Below are positions 1 to 10,645 of a DNA stretch of 57,002 nucleotides, piece after piece. Under the pieces are notes generated by a model. The model did no database searches and was not told the origin of the DNA. It saw only the letters and a list, made by a program, of their open reading frames with translations. Both the position numbers and the translations under genes were made by a program. Position 1 is the stretch's first letter; the number at the start of each line of letters is the position of its first letter. The stretch comes from Gymnopilus junonius (lineage: Eukaryota > Basidiomycota > Agaricomycetes > Agaricales > Galerinaceae), in contig JADNYJ010000225.1 in assembly GCA_015501075.1 (NCBI GenBank), positions 1-57,002 on the forward strand. The letters are read 5' to 3'.

Positions 1-819
1 TATATCCTCCCCTTCTTGGCGATTCGGAAGGACACAGTAGATATCGCGTTGTCATTGTGGGGAACAGTGATAAGGGTACTTCATTGGACTTCAAACGTTA
101 TGCTAAATATTGGGCCTTGCATAGGCTCTGGGAAGGCAAGTATCTTGTCTGTTCACGAGGCACATTATGCTCCATAGATGCTGCTTCCATGATATAGAGC
201 ACTACTGGGATCACGCTTGCACGTATTCTTGGTGTGCCCTACATATCGATGGACAGAATAATGTGGCAGCCAGGGTGGGTGAGCACTCCACCTGAGCAAT
301 TTCAAACACACCTCCGTAAAGCGATGGATCAAGAGCCTGAACGGGGATGGGTTGCGGATGGTAACTATGAACGCAGAAGCGGCTCACTGGCCTTTGAAGA
401 GGCTACTGATATAATTTGTCAGTATTCTATTCCATACATCTTCCTACATGTCTTGCTCAGGTTACCTAATTAATCAGGGCTTGATCCTCCTCTGGCGCTC
501 TATTTTCCCTCGGCTCATATGGCGTACCTTCCTGCGCCTTCTTGGTTTGCGAGAACCCTGCAGCCCAGGATGCTGTGAACAGGTTTCCGAGGTGTTTTTT
601 TCGAAGGAGAGTATTATCTGGTGGTGTATTAGCAACCACTGGACTGCCCGCATGAAGTACACAAACAAAATGCAGCAGTTTGGGCTTGGGATTGGATCAA
701 ATAAACGCGAGCATAAGATGAGGAGATTAGGTGGTTGGGGAGGTGATTTGAGGAGGTGGTTGGAGGATGGTAGAAGTCGAAGAAAGGATGCAGGGCAGTC
801 TGGAACTACCTGTATGTAG
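1..819 (+). pseudogene. FlaR-like P-loop kinase copy 1 (5' truncated, decayed)
   Basis: This is the 3' part of a small P-loop nucleotide kinase resembling bacterial FlaR/adenylate-kinase-related proteins; the start lies left of the window. Four exons align with the intact paralog at 10646-11437: about 1-69 (LLGDSEGH..VIVGNSG), an 11-nt microexon 125-135, 198-417 (STTGITLARILGVPYISMD, then MWQPGW and ADGNY), and 478-819 (REPCSPGC, MRRLGGWGGDL). The joined exons would restore a Walker A motif GNSGSGKST. Damage is visible: intron 1 begins AT instead of GT, intron 2 begins GC, and one extra base near 505-511 shifts exon 4 out of frame. The C-terminus also diverges from the other copies. Family placement rests on motif order. 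The substrate is unknown. Confidence 0.65.
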
Positions 820-1088
820 CCTAAACCGGCATGACTTACAGTTGCCTCATTGGAATAGATGTATGTACCAAATGGTGCAGATTGTAATCATGAATGTGCT
901 AGTAGGAGTGTTATTGTGGGTGCTTATCATGAATCGTGATCTTCTGAAAGCCTGAGGCTCGGACCCGAGCATCTTTAAGTACTTGTGATTTAGAGGATTT
1001 AGTTAGCAATGAAATTCTTGATTGCACATTCTTCTCCTCTATTCCTCCTTTCGAATAATGATCAAGTACAAGTTTCCAACATTCTTGG

Positions 1089-1165
1089 ATGAGGCCTATC
1101 TTTCCTTCATTGCTCAGCGATGACCAGGGTCATTATCAAGTTCATGTTTTAGGTAACAGTGGTAC
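1089..1165 (+). pseudogene. FlaR-like P-loop kinase N-terminal fragment
   Basis: A short stretch starting at an ATG reads MRPIFPSLLSDDQG, then VHVLGNSGTGK, and is followed by GCAAGT, the donor sequence seen after the microexon in two other copies. It matches the first two exons of the P-loop kinases at 11.4 and 12.7 kb, but intron 1 is absent, so GNSG and TGK are contiguous. No ST-containing exon or kinase body follows; downstream sequence has stops in all frames. It is probably the 5' remnant of a copy that lost intron 1. Confidence 0.5.
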
Positions 1166-1757
1166 TGGAAAGGCAAGTTTATTGTCAATTGCAAGGCAGC
1201 TATACATGATTGAGATTTCCAGACCAGGCATCTAACAAGGATGGTTATTTGGTAATGTCAGTATTGTTGACAAAGCTGGTGATTCCTCATGTGAAATTAT
1301 GAATGTTCCAGTCAAGCAAAGTTATGTCTAGCCTGGCAAGGGGGAATGTCAGTGAAGAGACAAGATGGAAGGACACTGGACAGCCTTACTTGAAGAACAG
1401 GGAATGTTCTGATTTTTTCCCAGCTGATTGTAGATATCTAATATTAATATACAAATAGAAGTGTTATCGATTTAGCAAGCTATGGATGACATTCACGTCC
1501 ATGACCCTCATGGAAATTTGAAAACCAGGGGAATCTGAAGAAATTTCTGGTCACATTGTGTATTGTGGGCAAGGAGAAGTAATTACACAGACAGTTCCAT
1601 ATGTGTGCTTTCAGATTGTTCAGATAAGAGCAACCTGGTGAGGTGATGGCTAATTTGGACCTGAGGGAGTCGAAAGAACTTGATATCATTTGTCAGAGAC
1701 ATCATAAGGTTCTGTCATTTGTCACCTTAAATAGCATACGTGGAAAGTCATTCTCAA
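1166..1757. other. intergenic, no gene recognised
   Basis: Short open frames on both strands lack introns, domains or resemblance to neighbours. The stretch may contain further decayed sequence of the P-loop kinase fragment, but no exon can be aligned. Confidence 0.4.
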
Positions 1758-1852
1758 GGCGCTATAGCCAAGTGGTTACGGCGACAGATTCGAATACTTT
1801 GTTCAATATCTGTTCCTCTTTGAGGGCGCAAGTTCAAATCTTGCTGGCGTCG
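1758..1852 (+). tRNA. tRNA-Ser(CGA) with 13-nt intron
   Basis: Class II tRNA cloverleaf. Acceptor GGCGCTA pairs with TGGCGTC, followed by discriminator G. The D arm is GCCAAGTGGTTACGGC. The anticodon stem is ACAGA/TCTGT with loop TTCGAA plus A, interrupted one base after the anticodon by a 13-nt intron (TACTTTGTTCAAT). A long variable arm (CCTC/GAGG) and T arm GCAAG..CTTGC follow. Anticodon CGA decodes UCG serine. A T-rich run shortly downstream (around 1854-1862) can serve as a Pol III terminator. It is nearly identical outside the anticodon loop and intron to the tRNA at 8369-8463. Confidence 0.9.
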
Positions 1853-2511
1853 CTTTGTTTTTCTTCCAAGTGTTTCGGACAACTCCGTTAATGAATTACT
1901 TTTTGTTCTGTATTAAACTAACGTGCAAGGCGAATGTCTATCTACGTCTCTCTCTAAATGCATCCGCAACATGAAAGTGAAACCGTCGCTAACTTCGCTC
2001 TTTCTTTATATTTGTACATCAATACGAGAAATAAAGTTACAGAAGGAAAGAAAGATGTAAAAAAGGGATGCGAATATGCAGAGGACAATTGATACGGACA
2101 TCCATCCAAGATAGAAAGAAAAAGAGGAAGAGCTACACACATATAAGTAGGTAACAACCAATCATACGATCCAGGTATACCAGTGTGAATGGGAAGGTTA
2201 TTGATCACGGAAATAAAAATGTGGAAGTGAAGAAAAAAATCGTGTCTGTATGGTATGCTATCGTTGCTCATGATGTGTACCGATGGTTATAGAAACAGTG
2301 TCGACATAAGGGAAGGGATATCGGGCGTTGAAACAGACCTTGTTGCTTGGAATAGGTCATGATCGTGAGGCAGGAAAGGGTCCGGCGAACGGACGTCGAA
2401 ATCTTGATAGAATAGGCGAGTTGGTGGTCAATAGGCCGTGTACGGAAAGGGGGGCAGACTGGAAACTATAAGAGTGGAAAAAGGAGAAGAAAGAAAAAGA
2501 TGCCCGCAATA
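1853..2511. other. intergenic between tRNA-Ser and the 3' end of a membrane-protein gene
   Basis: No supportable gene. It should hold the 3' untranslated region of the minus-strand gene that ends at 2512. Short open frames here lack recognisable features. Confidence 0.4.
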
Positions 2512-4177
2512 TCAATTAAACTTCACCATCCTATCGCCAAATGTCCTATTCCATCTCTCCTTCCTTCCAGAATTTTGTTCCGCTACCCCCGCCTCATTCT
2601 CACTAGTCCCACCTCTTTCCCCCAGTTCGCTCCAAGGAGGCTCAGCAGGTTGCGGCACAGGCATCGTCATAGGAGTCGGCATCTGCCCATTCCCGCTCAT
2701 ACTCCCATTGGCGTCCAACACCGTACTAGGCGACACCACCCCAATTTTATATTCCCCTCCAGCACCGCTAAGAGAAGAAGCAGTAGCGCTTTCCCTTTCT
2801 TCTCTTTCTCGCATCCTCATCTCCGGGATCGTGCTCAGCGAAGTACCATCGCCCGTGGGCGTCATAGGTTGGTGCGTAGCCAACGGCGAGGAACCCAACC
2901 TCCTCGAGGCGGTTCGTGCTCGCCCGTTGCCAACGACGCCTACAATAGCCGGGACCGGGGGCGCAACGCGTCTTGAACCCCCTGAGCTTGATCTAACCTG
3001 CCGGTTGGGCGTGGAGACGCCGTTTTGATATCGTGAAGGGGTATTATACGCTCCAAGATTGGTTACAGTCGAAAAAGTGGATGCCGACGCCGACGCGGCG
3101 GTTTCAGCCATCTCGGAAGTTGAGAACATGCCGCTGCTTCCGGGGCTCAGCGCTCCTCTTCCTCCTGGCCCTCCTGGCCCGCCGCCCCCGCTGCTGGAAG
3201 AGGATGAGGAGTAATATTGCCTCATGTATTCCTCTTCTCTCTTTTGTCTTCGCCTTCGCCGCCAGTACCAGTATAGGGCGGTGAGAACGAGTAAGCCAAA
3301 GATGGTGCATACCAGGCCCAATGCAATAGCAAGACCACGTTTGGCAGAAGGGGATTGTGAGGTGCTTAGGTTGTTTGAAGAGGGGGAGGCACTGGGGAGC
3401 AGGACGGAAGTGGATGATGATAATGATGAGGGGTCGGTGAGGGTTGCAGAGGGTGTGGAAAGACTGGTTGAACTTCCTGGATCGCCTGGGTCAGGAACAG
3501 TGTATCTGTCATAGTCAGCTGTCAATCAGCTTGGGGATCCAACATGAAAACAAGGCGAGAACGCGAACGTACACTAGACTATCAACAATCGCACTGCTCT
3601 CTCCCTGTACAACGGAAACTACCAGCGTGTGACGTATGTTATCCAATCCTGTTGCAGACCACACGACACTGGACAGTGCTGTTTCACGACCTCTGTCCAC
3701 GGTCACCGCGTTCGGGTCCTGGAGGTCGATGGGGAATGGATCTGCACCGTCGAGCGATACGGCCGTTGTAATAGCAGTAGGAAACAGCGGGGCGAAAAAG
3801 TATATCGCAACACCTGGTAAAGATAACGAACAATGGGAGCAACTACGTCAGTTAAAATGCTCACGCGGATCGAATTCGCCCTCGACGAATTTCAAAGGAA
3901 AATACTCCTCACCTGTGAAGGTGAACGTAGCAGTGGCACTAGAGTCGACAGTGACCATATGGCTCCCATTTGCGTCCAGCGGGTCGGGCGGGGCCTCGTC
4001 CCAACTTGTTGGTGGTTCATAATCAATAATGGTCGTATCGGTATCGTCAACGGTGACATTATGAGCAGCCCGCGCAACATCCAACGACGAGAATAATAAA
4101 AGCAAAAATATGGAGACAATGCGAGCACAAAAGGTCGTTCCCAGCGATCGTGGCCCTGTCAACGACGGTGGTCGCAT
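2512..4177 (-). CDS. single-pass membrane protein A, Ser-rich, glycan-binding-like ectodomain
   Basis: Three exons join in frame to 499 aa: 4177-3913, 3813-3573, 3505-2512. The N-terminus is a signal peptide (IVSIFLLLLFSSLDVARA), followed by a beta-rich ectodomain that opens with NVTVDDTDT and later carries VSLDG, VVWSATGL and NIRHTLVV. This order resembles the galactose-binding-like ectodomain common in agaricomycete hypothetical membrane proteins. A Ser/Thr/Pro stalk, one membrane helix (LAIALGLVCTIFGLLVLTAL) and a basic stop-transfer RRRRRQKR follow; the long cytoplasmic tail is Ser/Gly/Pro-rich and disordered. Exon phases (1, then 2) match paralog B at 5855-7536. Topology suggests a surface sensor or wall-associated protein; the ligand is unknown. 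Confidence 0.8.
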
Positions 4178-5854
4178 GGCTTGGCAAAAGATAAGATACC
4201 TGCCGGGTGGTGCCTGCTGCTAGAAAACGGTGACAAACGCGGGGCAATGGTCTTGGCTACACCCGCAGCATATCCTCGCCGTAGACCAGGTTCAAAAATG
4301 CAGCTATCCAGCGGCCGGTGGTGGTGGTGGTGGTGAGCAGGAAAGAGAGCAGTAATGCTTGCTGACTGTTGTCACTGGTCCCTGAGAATTATCATCATTT
4401 CTTGCGCAGCCACGCCTCATACCTATCAGGTCCCTTCCTTCCTCCCACAATGACATGTTCATCTCACAAGAGCATGGAGTCGTCGCGATAAAAATACGGA
4501 GGACCACCTGTTCTCTATCAGCTTCCATGGTCATCCTCGTTGACTTCTGCAGTTTTGCACGGCGTTTCTGGTCCGTAATTACCCCATGACACCGCTGCCA
4601 ATGTCTTGCTGCTTCGTGGTTTTCATCGACCATGCTCATTTATTGCTAAAAAAACCTGCTGTCGACATTCTAAATCAACTTTCCTACAGATGATCTTTTT
4701 TTGGACTCTCGTATCCTTTTGCTCGTCCAAAAATATTGTTTTAGGAGGTGTTCTTCCATTTCCTAACGACTCTGCTTGAAAGATTGCAAGAATTCTCTGC
4801 TCTATGATTTTTTTGGCATCCTAGAAACCCTCTTACGATTGTGTGTCTATATCTGTGCATATTACCTGCCTAGAGTGCTCGCAATCTTCCCCGGAAAAGC
4901 GACAATCATTGTCCAATCAGGTCTGTTCCGCTTTCCGAACTCCACTATATTTGTGGGCGATGGGCGCGTCAGCAGGAGGGCAGTAAAGAAATGACGCTGG
5001 GTGATGATACTCGTTCTTATGGCACTCAATGAGCACCTTTACTTTCATCCCAAACTCGCGGACCTACAAAATTATTTACCTCATTTATTGCCTATCGGAC
5101 ATGGCCACGAAATCAAATGGCGGCTTGATAGTATTGCGATAGTACCTTCGCTCTTTGTTCGTTCCATTCATGGCCTACGAGAGAAAAAGCACCCTTGGAA
5201 CACTCTCAGATCTGTCAATCGGAAGGCTGTGTACACTGGAATTATTCCATGGGACACATCTCTGTGCGCAGTTTTGTGAGTCTTGTTACTTCCTCGCCTC
5301 ACGAGACTCGTTGACACCTGGCATTGCATTGACTCATTCCTTTAAATCAGTTATAATTTTTGATCGTGTAGGATGCCTCTCAAAATATCGTGATAGCTGG
5401 AGGGGATGAGCATTCCAAGAGAATTATCATCACTATTTTTTTAATGTTCCCTTCGTTGTATAGCACGAATCTGATGTACTCACCAGCACTTACCAATTCA
5501 ACCTCTTTCTATTCCTCCAGTTTGAGACAATTATCAAGGGTCGCATCGCCCACTCTCTTTCATAATTCTGCTAGGGAATTAGACAAGTTAAAATGGCATT
5601 CAAAGACGCGCGTCCAGGTCCCAGAGAAAACTCACTAAGTGCCATCCTCTTACAATGTCTCCGTCTCCTTATGTCTAGACTCTAGCATGATTAGATTGCA
5701 TTTTCTAGTCGCCTATTAGGATTTCCATAGCCCTCATGCTGACAACACCCTCATGATTATCCCGACATACATTGCCCTCTATGCGCTTTCCAAACGCTAT
5801 GGAATATTCTACATGAAGAGTGTGAATAAAGAAGTGGGACTACAATATATATTG
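4178..5854. other. intergenic: upstream of membrane protein A, downstream of membrane protein B
   Basis: No gene supported. A short GGT/GGTGGT microsatellite lies near 4316-4336 in what should be the promoter of protein A. Open frames up to about 110 codons have no domains, introns or paralogs. Confidence 0.4.
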
Positions 5855-7536
5855 CTACATCCAATGTGAACTGCTCGAGGTATTCATACCCGGATTCGCA
5901 GCATTCGCATTCGAAATGGGAACGCGGTTAATCCGGCTCGTCTTCCTCTCTTCCGTTCTTCTTCTCCCATCATTACCTTGCGCTGACATCGGCGTCACTA
6001 CAGTAGAAGAAGCATCCTGCCTTGCACCTCCGCCTCCTCCATTTCTATGTCCGGTCGAATAATAATATTGTTGTTGAGTCGACTGAACAACAACCCCCCT
6101 CCCATATCCACCAGCAGCACCAATCCCAGCCAACCCAGGACCCCTAATCGTGCTCGTCTCACTCATCACTTCCGAAGGAGCAGCCGGCGGCGGTGAATAA
6201 TACCCCGCTGCATGACCTCCACCTCCCAGCTCGCTTTGTGCTGAGGCAGGCGAATTCGCAGAAAGCGGCGTCTTCCTGCTTTGCGGTGTCGACTTCTCCG
6301 TTATAGTGGAGAGCGTATATCCAGGCTGATATCGATTCGGAGCCCTCGCACTCGGAGAGACAGGCGCAGCATACTCAGGTTGGTTGTAATTGCCCACACC
6401 GGGCACAGGCGGCGATAAAGCAGAGATAGGAGGCGGAGGCATATTGCCCACATACGCGTACTTCCCATTCAGCCATGTTCCTTGCGCTGTCTGCTCCATT
6501 GGATATCCAGGGACATTTGGTGGGGTTGGCGGAGTTTTATACCATGTTGTCCCTTTCTGTGGTGGAGGTTGTCTGCGAGCGGATGTGCCAGTTGCCAGAG
6601 TCCATGCTTCTGATACTGGTCTTCGTCGGCGTCTGAAGAAGAACCACAAAGCGACCATGAGGAGGAATATAGCGAGTATGCCGAGTATAGTGCCAAGGGC
6701 TACAGGGACGATGTGGCGTGAAGAAGATGAAGAAGATAGGTCGGAAGATGAATTGGACGTGGGTGAGGCAACTACACGGCTGATTGATGTTGTTGAAGTA
6801 CTTGATGTTGAGGAAGATGAAGGTACAGAGGGCGATGTAGCAGTGTCATTGGGAGTTGTATAACTAGAGTAAGAGAAAGATGAAATAAATTGAATAAAAA
6901 TGATGGCTACAAAAGATACCAAAGGAAGTAAGACGCACATTAGGCCATCAACGACAGCGAAAGGCTGGCCTGCACCGACCGAGATGTTCAATAAATGCCG
7001 TGTATAATTTAGACCCGTAGCGTTCCACACTACGTGTGATTGCACTGTCTCTGGCCCCGTTACTGTATCATTCCGGCTATGGTCCACGAGATCGACAAGG
7101 GTGACAGGACCTTCGTCCAAAGATATGGCAGTGTTAACTAAATATGGCCAAAGAGGTGAAAAGAAGTATATCGCGGTTCCTAGAATATAGAAATAAGTAT
7201 GGAACAAAAGGTCGAATATGAGAAGAAAAAATATCAGATGAGATAAGGGGCACAAGAAGTCACAAGGAGCTCACCCGTGAAATTAAATAACGCAGTAGCG
7301 TTCGGATTTTGTGCTAGGGTGTGCGATCCTCCGAAGTCCAACGAACTGTTGGTAGATACCGTCCACGCCCCAGGTGGCGAATACACGATAGACGGATTTT
7401 GGTCATCGATAGTCACGTTCTGCTCTGCCAAGGCTCCGGATAGGCTGCGGTCGAGTAGGAGGGTGAAGATGAGAAAACGTAGGCATCGTGATAAAGTTTG
7501 AAAGGAAAGAGTGCAGCGCAGGCGAAATAGGACCAT
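5855..7536 (-). CDS. single-pass membrane protein B, paralog of protein A
   Basis: Three exons join in frame to 503 aa: 7536-7275, 7179-6939, 6863-5855. Exon 2 is 241 nt in both A and B. A signal peptide (FLIFTLLLDRSLSGALA) precedes an ectodomain with NVTIDDQNPSIVYSP, LFNFTG, AIYFFSPLWP, VVWNATGLNYTRH and VVDGL. Then come a Ser/Thr stalk, membrane helix (VALGTILGILAIFLLMVALW), a basic RRRRRP stretch and a long Pro/Tyr/Gly-rich cytoplasmic tail. Intron 2 is a multiple of three and open, so the frame could run through it; the spliced form is preferred because it matches protein A. It is likely a plasma-membrane surface protein. Function is unknown. Confidence 0.8.
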
Positions 7537-8368
7537 GTCGGTATGAGGTCGAAGCGGCTTTATGGCTTTGAAGGAACTTCTTCATCCAACGTCGTTCCTG
7601 GGCAGATGCGGGTAGATGACCAAGTCGCGGAATCATTATTTCATTTTGGCTCACACCAACGCAGCTTAAGCCCCGAAATGGTGTGAACGCGTGTTGGAAG
7701 CGTTCAGACTTTATGTAAGGAACCCACTTCTCAACACGAGGCATCAACATGGCGGTTATGGTTTCAAAGTCTGCGCTGCACGGCCTACAAGGCGATTGTG
7801 TGAGTTGTGTGATCCTCAAATTGGAAGGGAATGGGCACATACCGGAGAATAATCCTTGCTACACCAATATTCAGGGAATAACTGAGATAAAGGCTTATGT
7901 TCTCGGAGCGTCATAAAGTTAGACAGACTTCGTGCCACCGATTCGTCAGTGCCTGAATGAATTTAGCTCAGAATCAGCTTCAAGTCTCACCTTGCAATCG
8001 ATAGAGAACTGATGAAAGAGCATTCATATATTCCTTCATAAGAACCCACGTATGCTGTGTAGCAGATGATCGTGACATGGGTGAGGCAGAAAGGTTTGCA
8101 TGTTGTCGGTGGTCGTTGGACAAGTACATTTTCGCAATTGCAATTGTTCCGTCGGTTGCTTGTGGGCCGGGTGATCCGCACTCAACCGGGCTTGTACATT
8201 ACTATTACCCGCAGATCCTCGGTCGCTGACCATGATCGTGGCCTACAAGGACTCTGTCTAGAAATTGACGGACATGATGGGAGTTAAAGAAATTTGAAAA
8301 GCAATTATTATGACTCGGAAGCCGAAAGGTATTGCGGACTAGTAGTTTTTTGCCTGACCTGTATTCAA
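7537..8368. other. intergenic: promoter of membrane protein B to tRNA-Ser(AGA)
   Basis: Nothing recognisable. Several open frames of 60-145 codons occur on both strands, but none shows a domain or a spliceable extension. Confidence 0.4.
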
Positions 8369-8463
8369 GGCGCTATAGCCAAGTGGTTACGGCGACAGAT
8401 TAGAATTTCTGAATTACGATCTGTTCCTCTTTGAGGGCGCAAGTTCGAATCTTGCTGGCGTCG
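8369..8463 (+). tRNA. tRNA-Ser(AGA) with 13-nt intron
   Basis: Same class II cloverleaf as the tRNA at 1758-1852: acceptor GGCGCTA/TGGCGTC plus discriminator G, D arm GCCAAGTGGTTACGGC, T arm GCAAG-TTCGAAT-CTTGC. Anticodon stem ACAGA/TCTGT encloses TTAGAA and a 13-nt intron (TTTCTGAATTACG) placed one base after anticodon AGA, which decodes UCU (and UCC by inosine). Intron position and length equal those of the CGA gene, but intron sequence differs. Confidence 0.9.
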
Positions 8464-9133
8464 CTTAAGTAAAAGTCATTTACATCCCCTTTTTGTTAAT
8501 CATATTTTGTATCTGTTTGATTCATTGACATCCAGTCGAAGTTTCTTGTAATATTTGCCCAGTTGTCTTAACCCAGATCATTGATATGATATATTATTAT
8601 TGCCTAGTATATATATACTTATACAAGGCACCTATCAACTTGAAGCACATCTGAACTTGTTTCCTCAGGAGCTTTATGAGGCGGCCTTTCACTGCAGAAA
8701 TGTTGTGGCTCAAAACTATCGTATGTGCTATTTATGCAGAATTACCCGACAGTTTTTTGCCGCATGCAGTATACGGGCGCCAAATCAGCTGAGAAATTAG
8801 GCTGGGCGCTTGAGCATGAACAAAATTTTGGATCTTTGATCGACTTGTAAAAATCATCCAACCTCACTTAGATTTACATCGCGTGGTACAAAATGCGAAT
8901 GAATCTCACCATTTTTCCTCTTCTTAGTCGAAGGGCCATAACTCAGAGATATTTGGCTGGCTTGCTGTAATCCAGGTACATCCTGTCACTGAAGTTTGGA
9001 CTGGACGTCAATAACAGAGAAATATTAGGTCTTTTGCGGTGAGAACTGTCAGTATTAATACTATTTTTGGAAGAAATCATGTCGGCTTATATATCTCCCC
9101 CCAGTACCGGTTACCTAGGAAGTTACTGAGCTC
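8464..9133. other. intergenic, promoter of membrane protein C
   Basis: No gene supported; AT-rich stretches and short open frames only. Confidence 0.4.
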
Positions 9134-10580
9134 ATGCAAACCACCTTGTCTCTGTTATTCTTTTTGGTTCTTTTTTCTGGGATATCAGGTTCGCATGTCG
9201 TCAATGCACTGATAAATGTGACAGTAAACAATCATGATTCTCGAATCATATACTCACCTAATTCAAGTTGGATAAAAATCGACGGACCCAACCTGGATGC
9301 TGGTGGTGGGCACATGTTGGTAGAAGACGACCCAGGAGCGACTGCGATGATTAATTTCAGTTGTAAGTAGATAAGAATTATTTAAACCGACAGAACAGAA
9401 AAGTGAAATTTGGCCTACAACCTTCTGTTAGTTGTGTCGGTCTATTTCATGTCAACGTTATGGCCTTATCGTGTCAGGATTATCTGGCGCTTGATGGAGG
9501 CCAGCCAATTATTGTTGATTTATAGGACTACAGCCGACCGGACATTGGAGGGGAACGGGAACCGTTCCATCATGTGTTGTAGCATGGTACGGAGGGACAG
9601 AGTCTGAAGATCATAGATTCATACCATTCTCGTCTCCGTTCCTCCAGGGATCCGTTACAGTGTGGTCAACATGTTTATGTGAGTAAGCTCGTCATTCCAC
9701 CCGTAAATGAAGGATTATATCTGCGAAAGCTTTGCGGTACTTGACCCTTCAGATCCTACAGATACTGTCATTGGAACTGGAGCGACGAATGCCGCTTTTA
9801 TAACTGCATCAACGGGTACACCTACCAGCACTACAGTCGGATTTACCACTGAAATTCCTTCAGGTATCGGCTCGAACTCGGGAAGTAATCCCTCAATCCT
9901 TGCCACCACAAATAAACCTACGTTGCGTATCGCCCTTGGTGTCGTTTTCGGCGTTTTGGCGCTCCTAATAATGATAGCGCTATGGTGGCGCTATAGGCGC
10001 CGCCACAGGAACAAAAGTGACGATATCAATGCGACAGAGCCAGTCTTCTTACCTACTCCAATAAAAAATCTGTCAGAAGACAGACTGGATGGAGAGTCAG
10101 GACACGTCAACAACCTTGAGGATGGGAGCAAGTTGCAACTATCGTCGTACTACTAATACCATTGATGGACTAGCTTCCAATAACCACAACGTTATGACAG
10201 AGATGGGTGTAGGCCGTGGTCCAAACTGGGATGGGCCTTCTACATATGCTCCTCCTAGCAGACCTTATTCCCAGACATTGCTTGGACGACAACCGACAAC
10301 AACGAGCTCAACTGATAGTAGCGCAGCCCAAATAATTGTTACTAATCTTCCGACATACATACCCAATCCAGCTGGGTATTACGATCCTCCGAGGGCAGAG
10401 CCTGGAGGTTTGGGTGCAGGGGCTGGCCCACCTGTTCCTCCCTTAGCCACGGACGATTCTGTCTTCGGCGGAGATGCAGCAGACAGGTCAGAGAATGTAA
10501 GGTTTGGTTATTTAATTGGTATTCGGCCTATACGAAATGTACGTCAGACCATGTTACATGTTGTAACTTTTATCGAATAA
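9134..10580 (+). pseudogene. membrane protein C, decayed paralog of proteins A and B
   Basis: Exon 1 (9134-9362, phase 1 as in A and B) reads cleanly: signal peptide LSLLFFLVLFSGISGSHVVN, then NVTVNNHDSRIIYSP and GATAMINFS. Exon 2 (from about 9434) matches SVYFMSTLWPY but then needs a frame change to reach SLDGGQPIIVDL. In that frame two stops occur, one of them TAG at the position of the Trp codon in VVWNATGL. Exon 3 encodes the stalk and membrane helix (IALGVVFGVLALLIMIALWW) with RYRRRHR. The tail shifts frame again near 10130, continuing as STYAPPSRPYSQ and NPAGYYDPP. It was once a full paralog and is now interrupted; a truncated product cannot be excluded. Confidence 0.7.
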
Positions 10581-10645
10581 AATAAGAATTAAAATCCTGG
10601 GGCTTAAGCTGATTAACCCAAAATAAGAAAATCAAGAGAAGACTT

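Noticed and set aside
2438..3028. 196-codon plus-strand frame opposite membrane protein A
   Set aside because: Shadow of the cytoplasmic tail exon; no domain, while the minus strand gives a complete signal-stalk-helix protein.
4304..4639. 111-codon minus-strand frame upstream of membrane protein A
   Set aside because: Ends in a GGT microsatellite shadow (PPPPPPAAG) and shows no homology to neighbours.
7987..8287. Overlapping frames on both strands, one with AGNSN considered as a P-loop
   Set aside because: No GK[ST] follows and the flanks do not align with the P-loop kinase exons.
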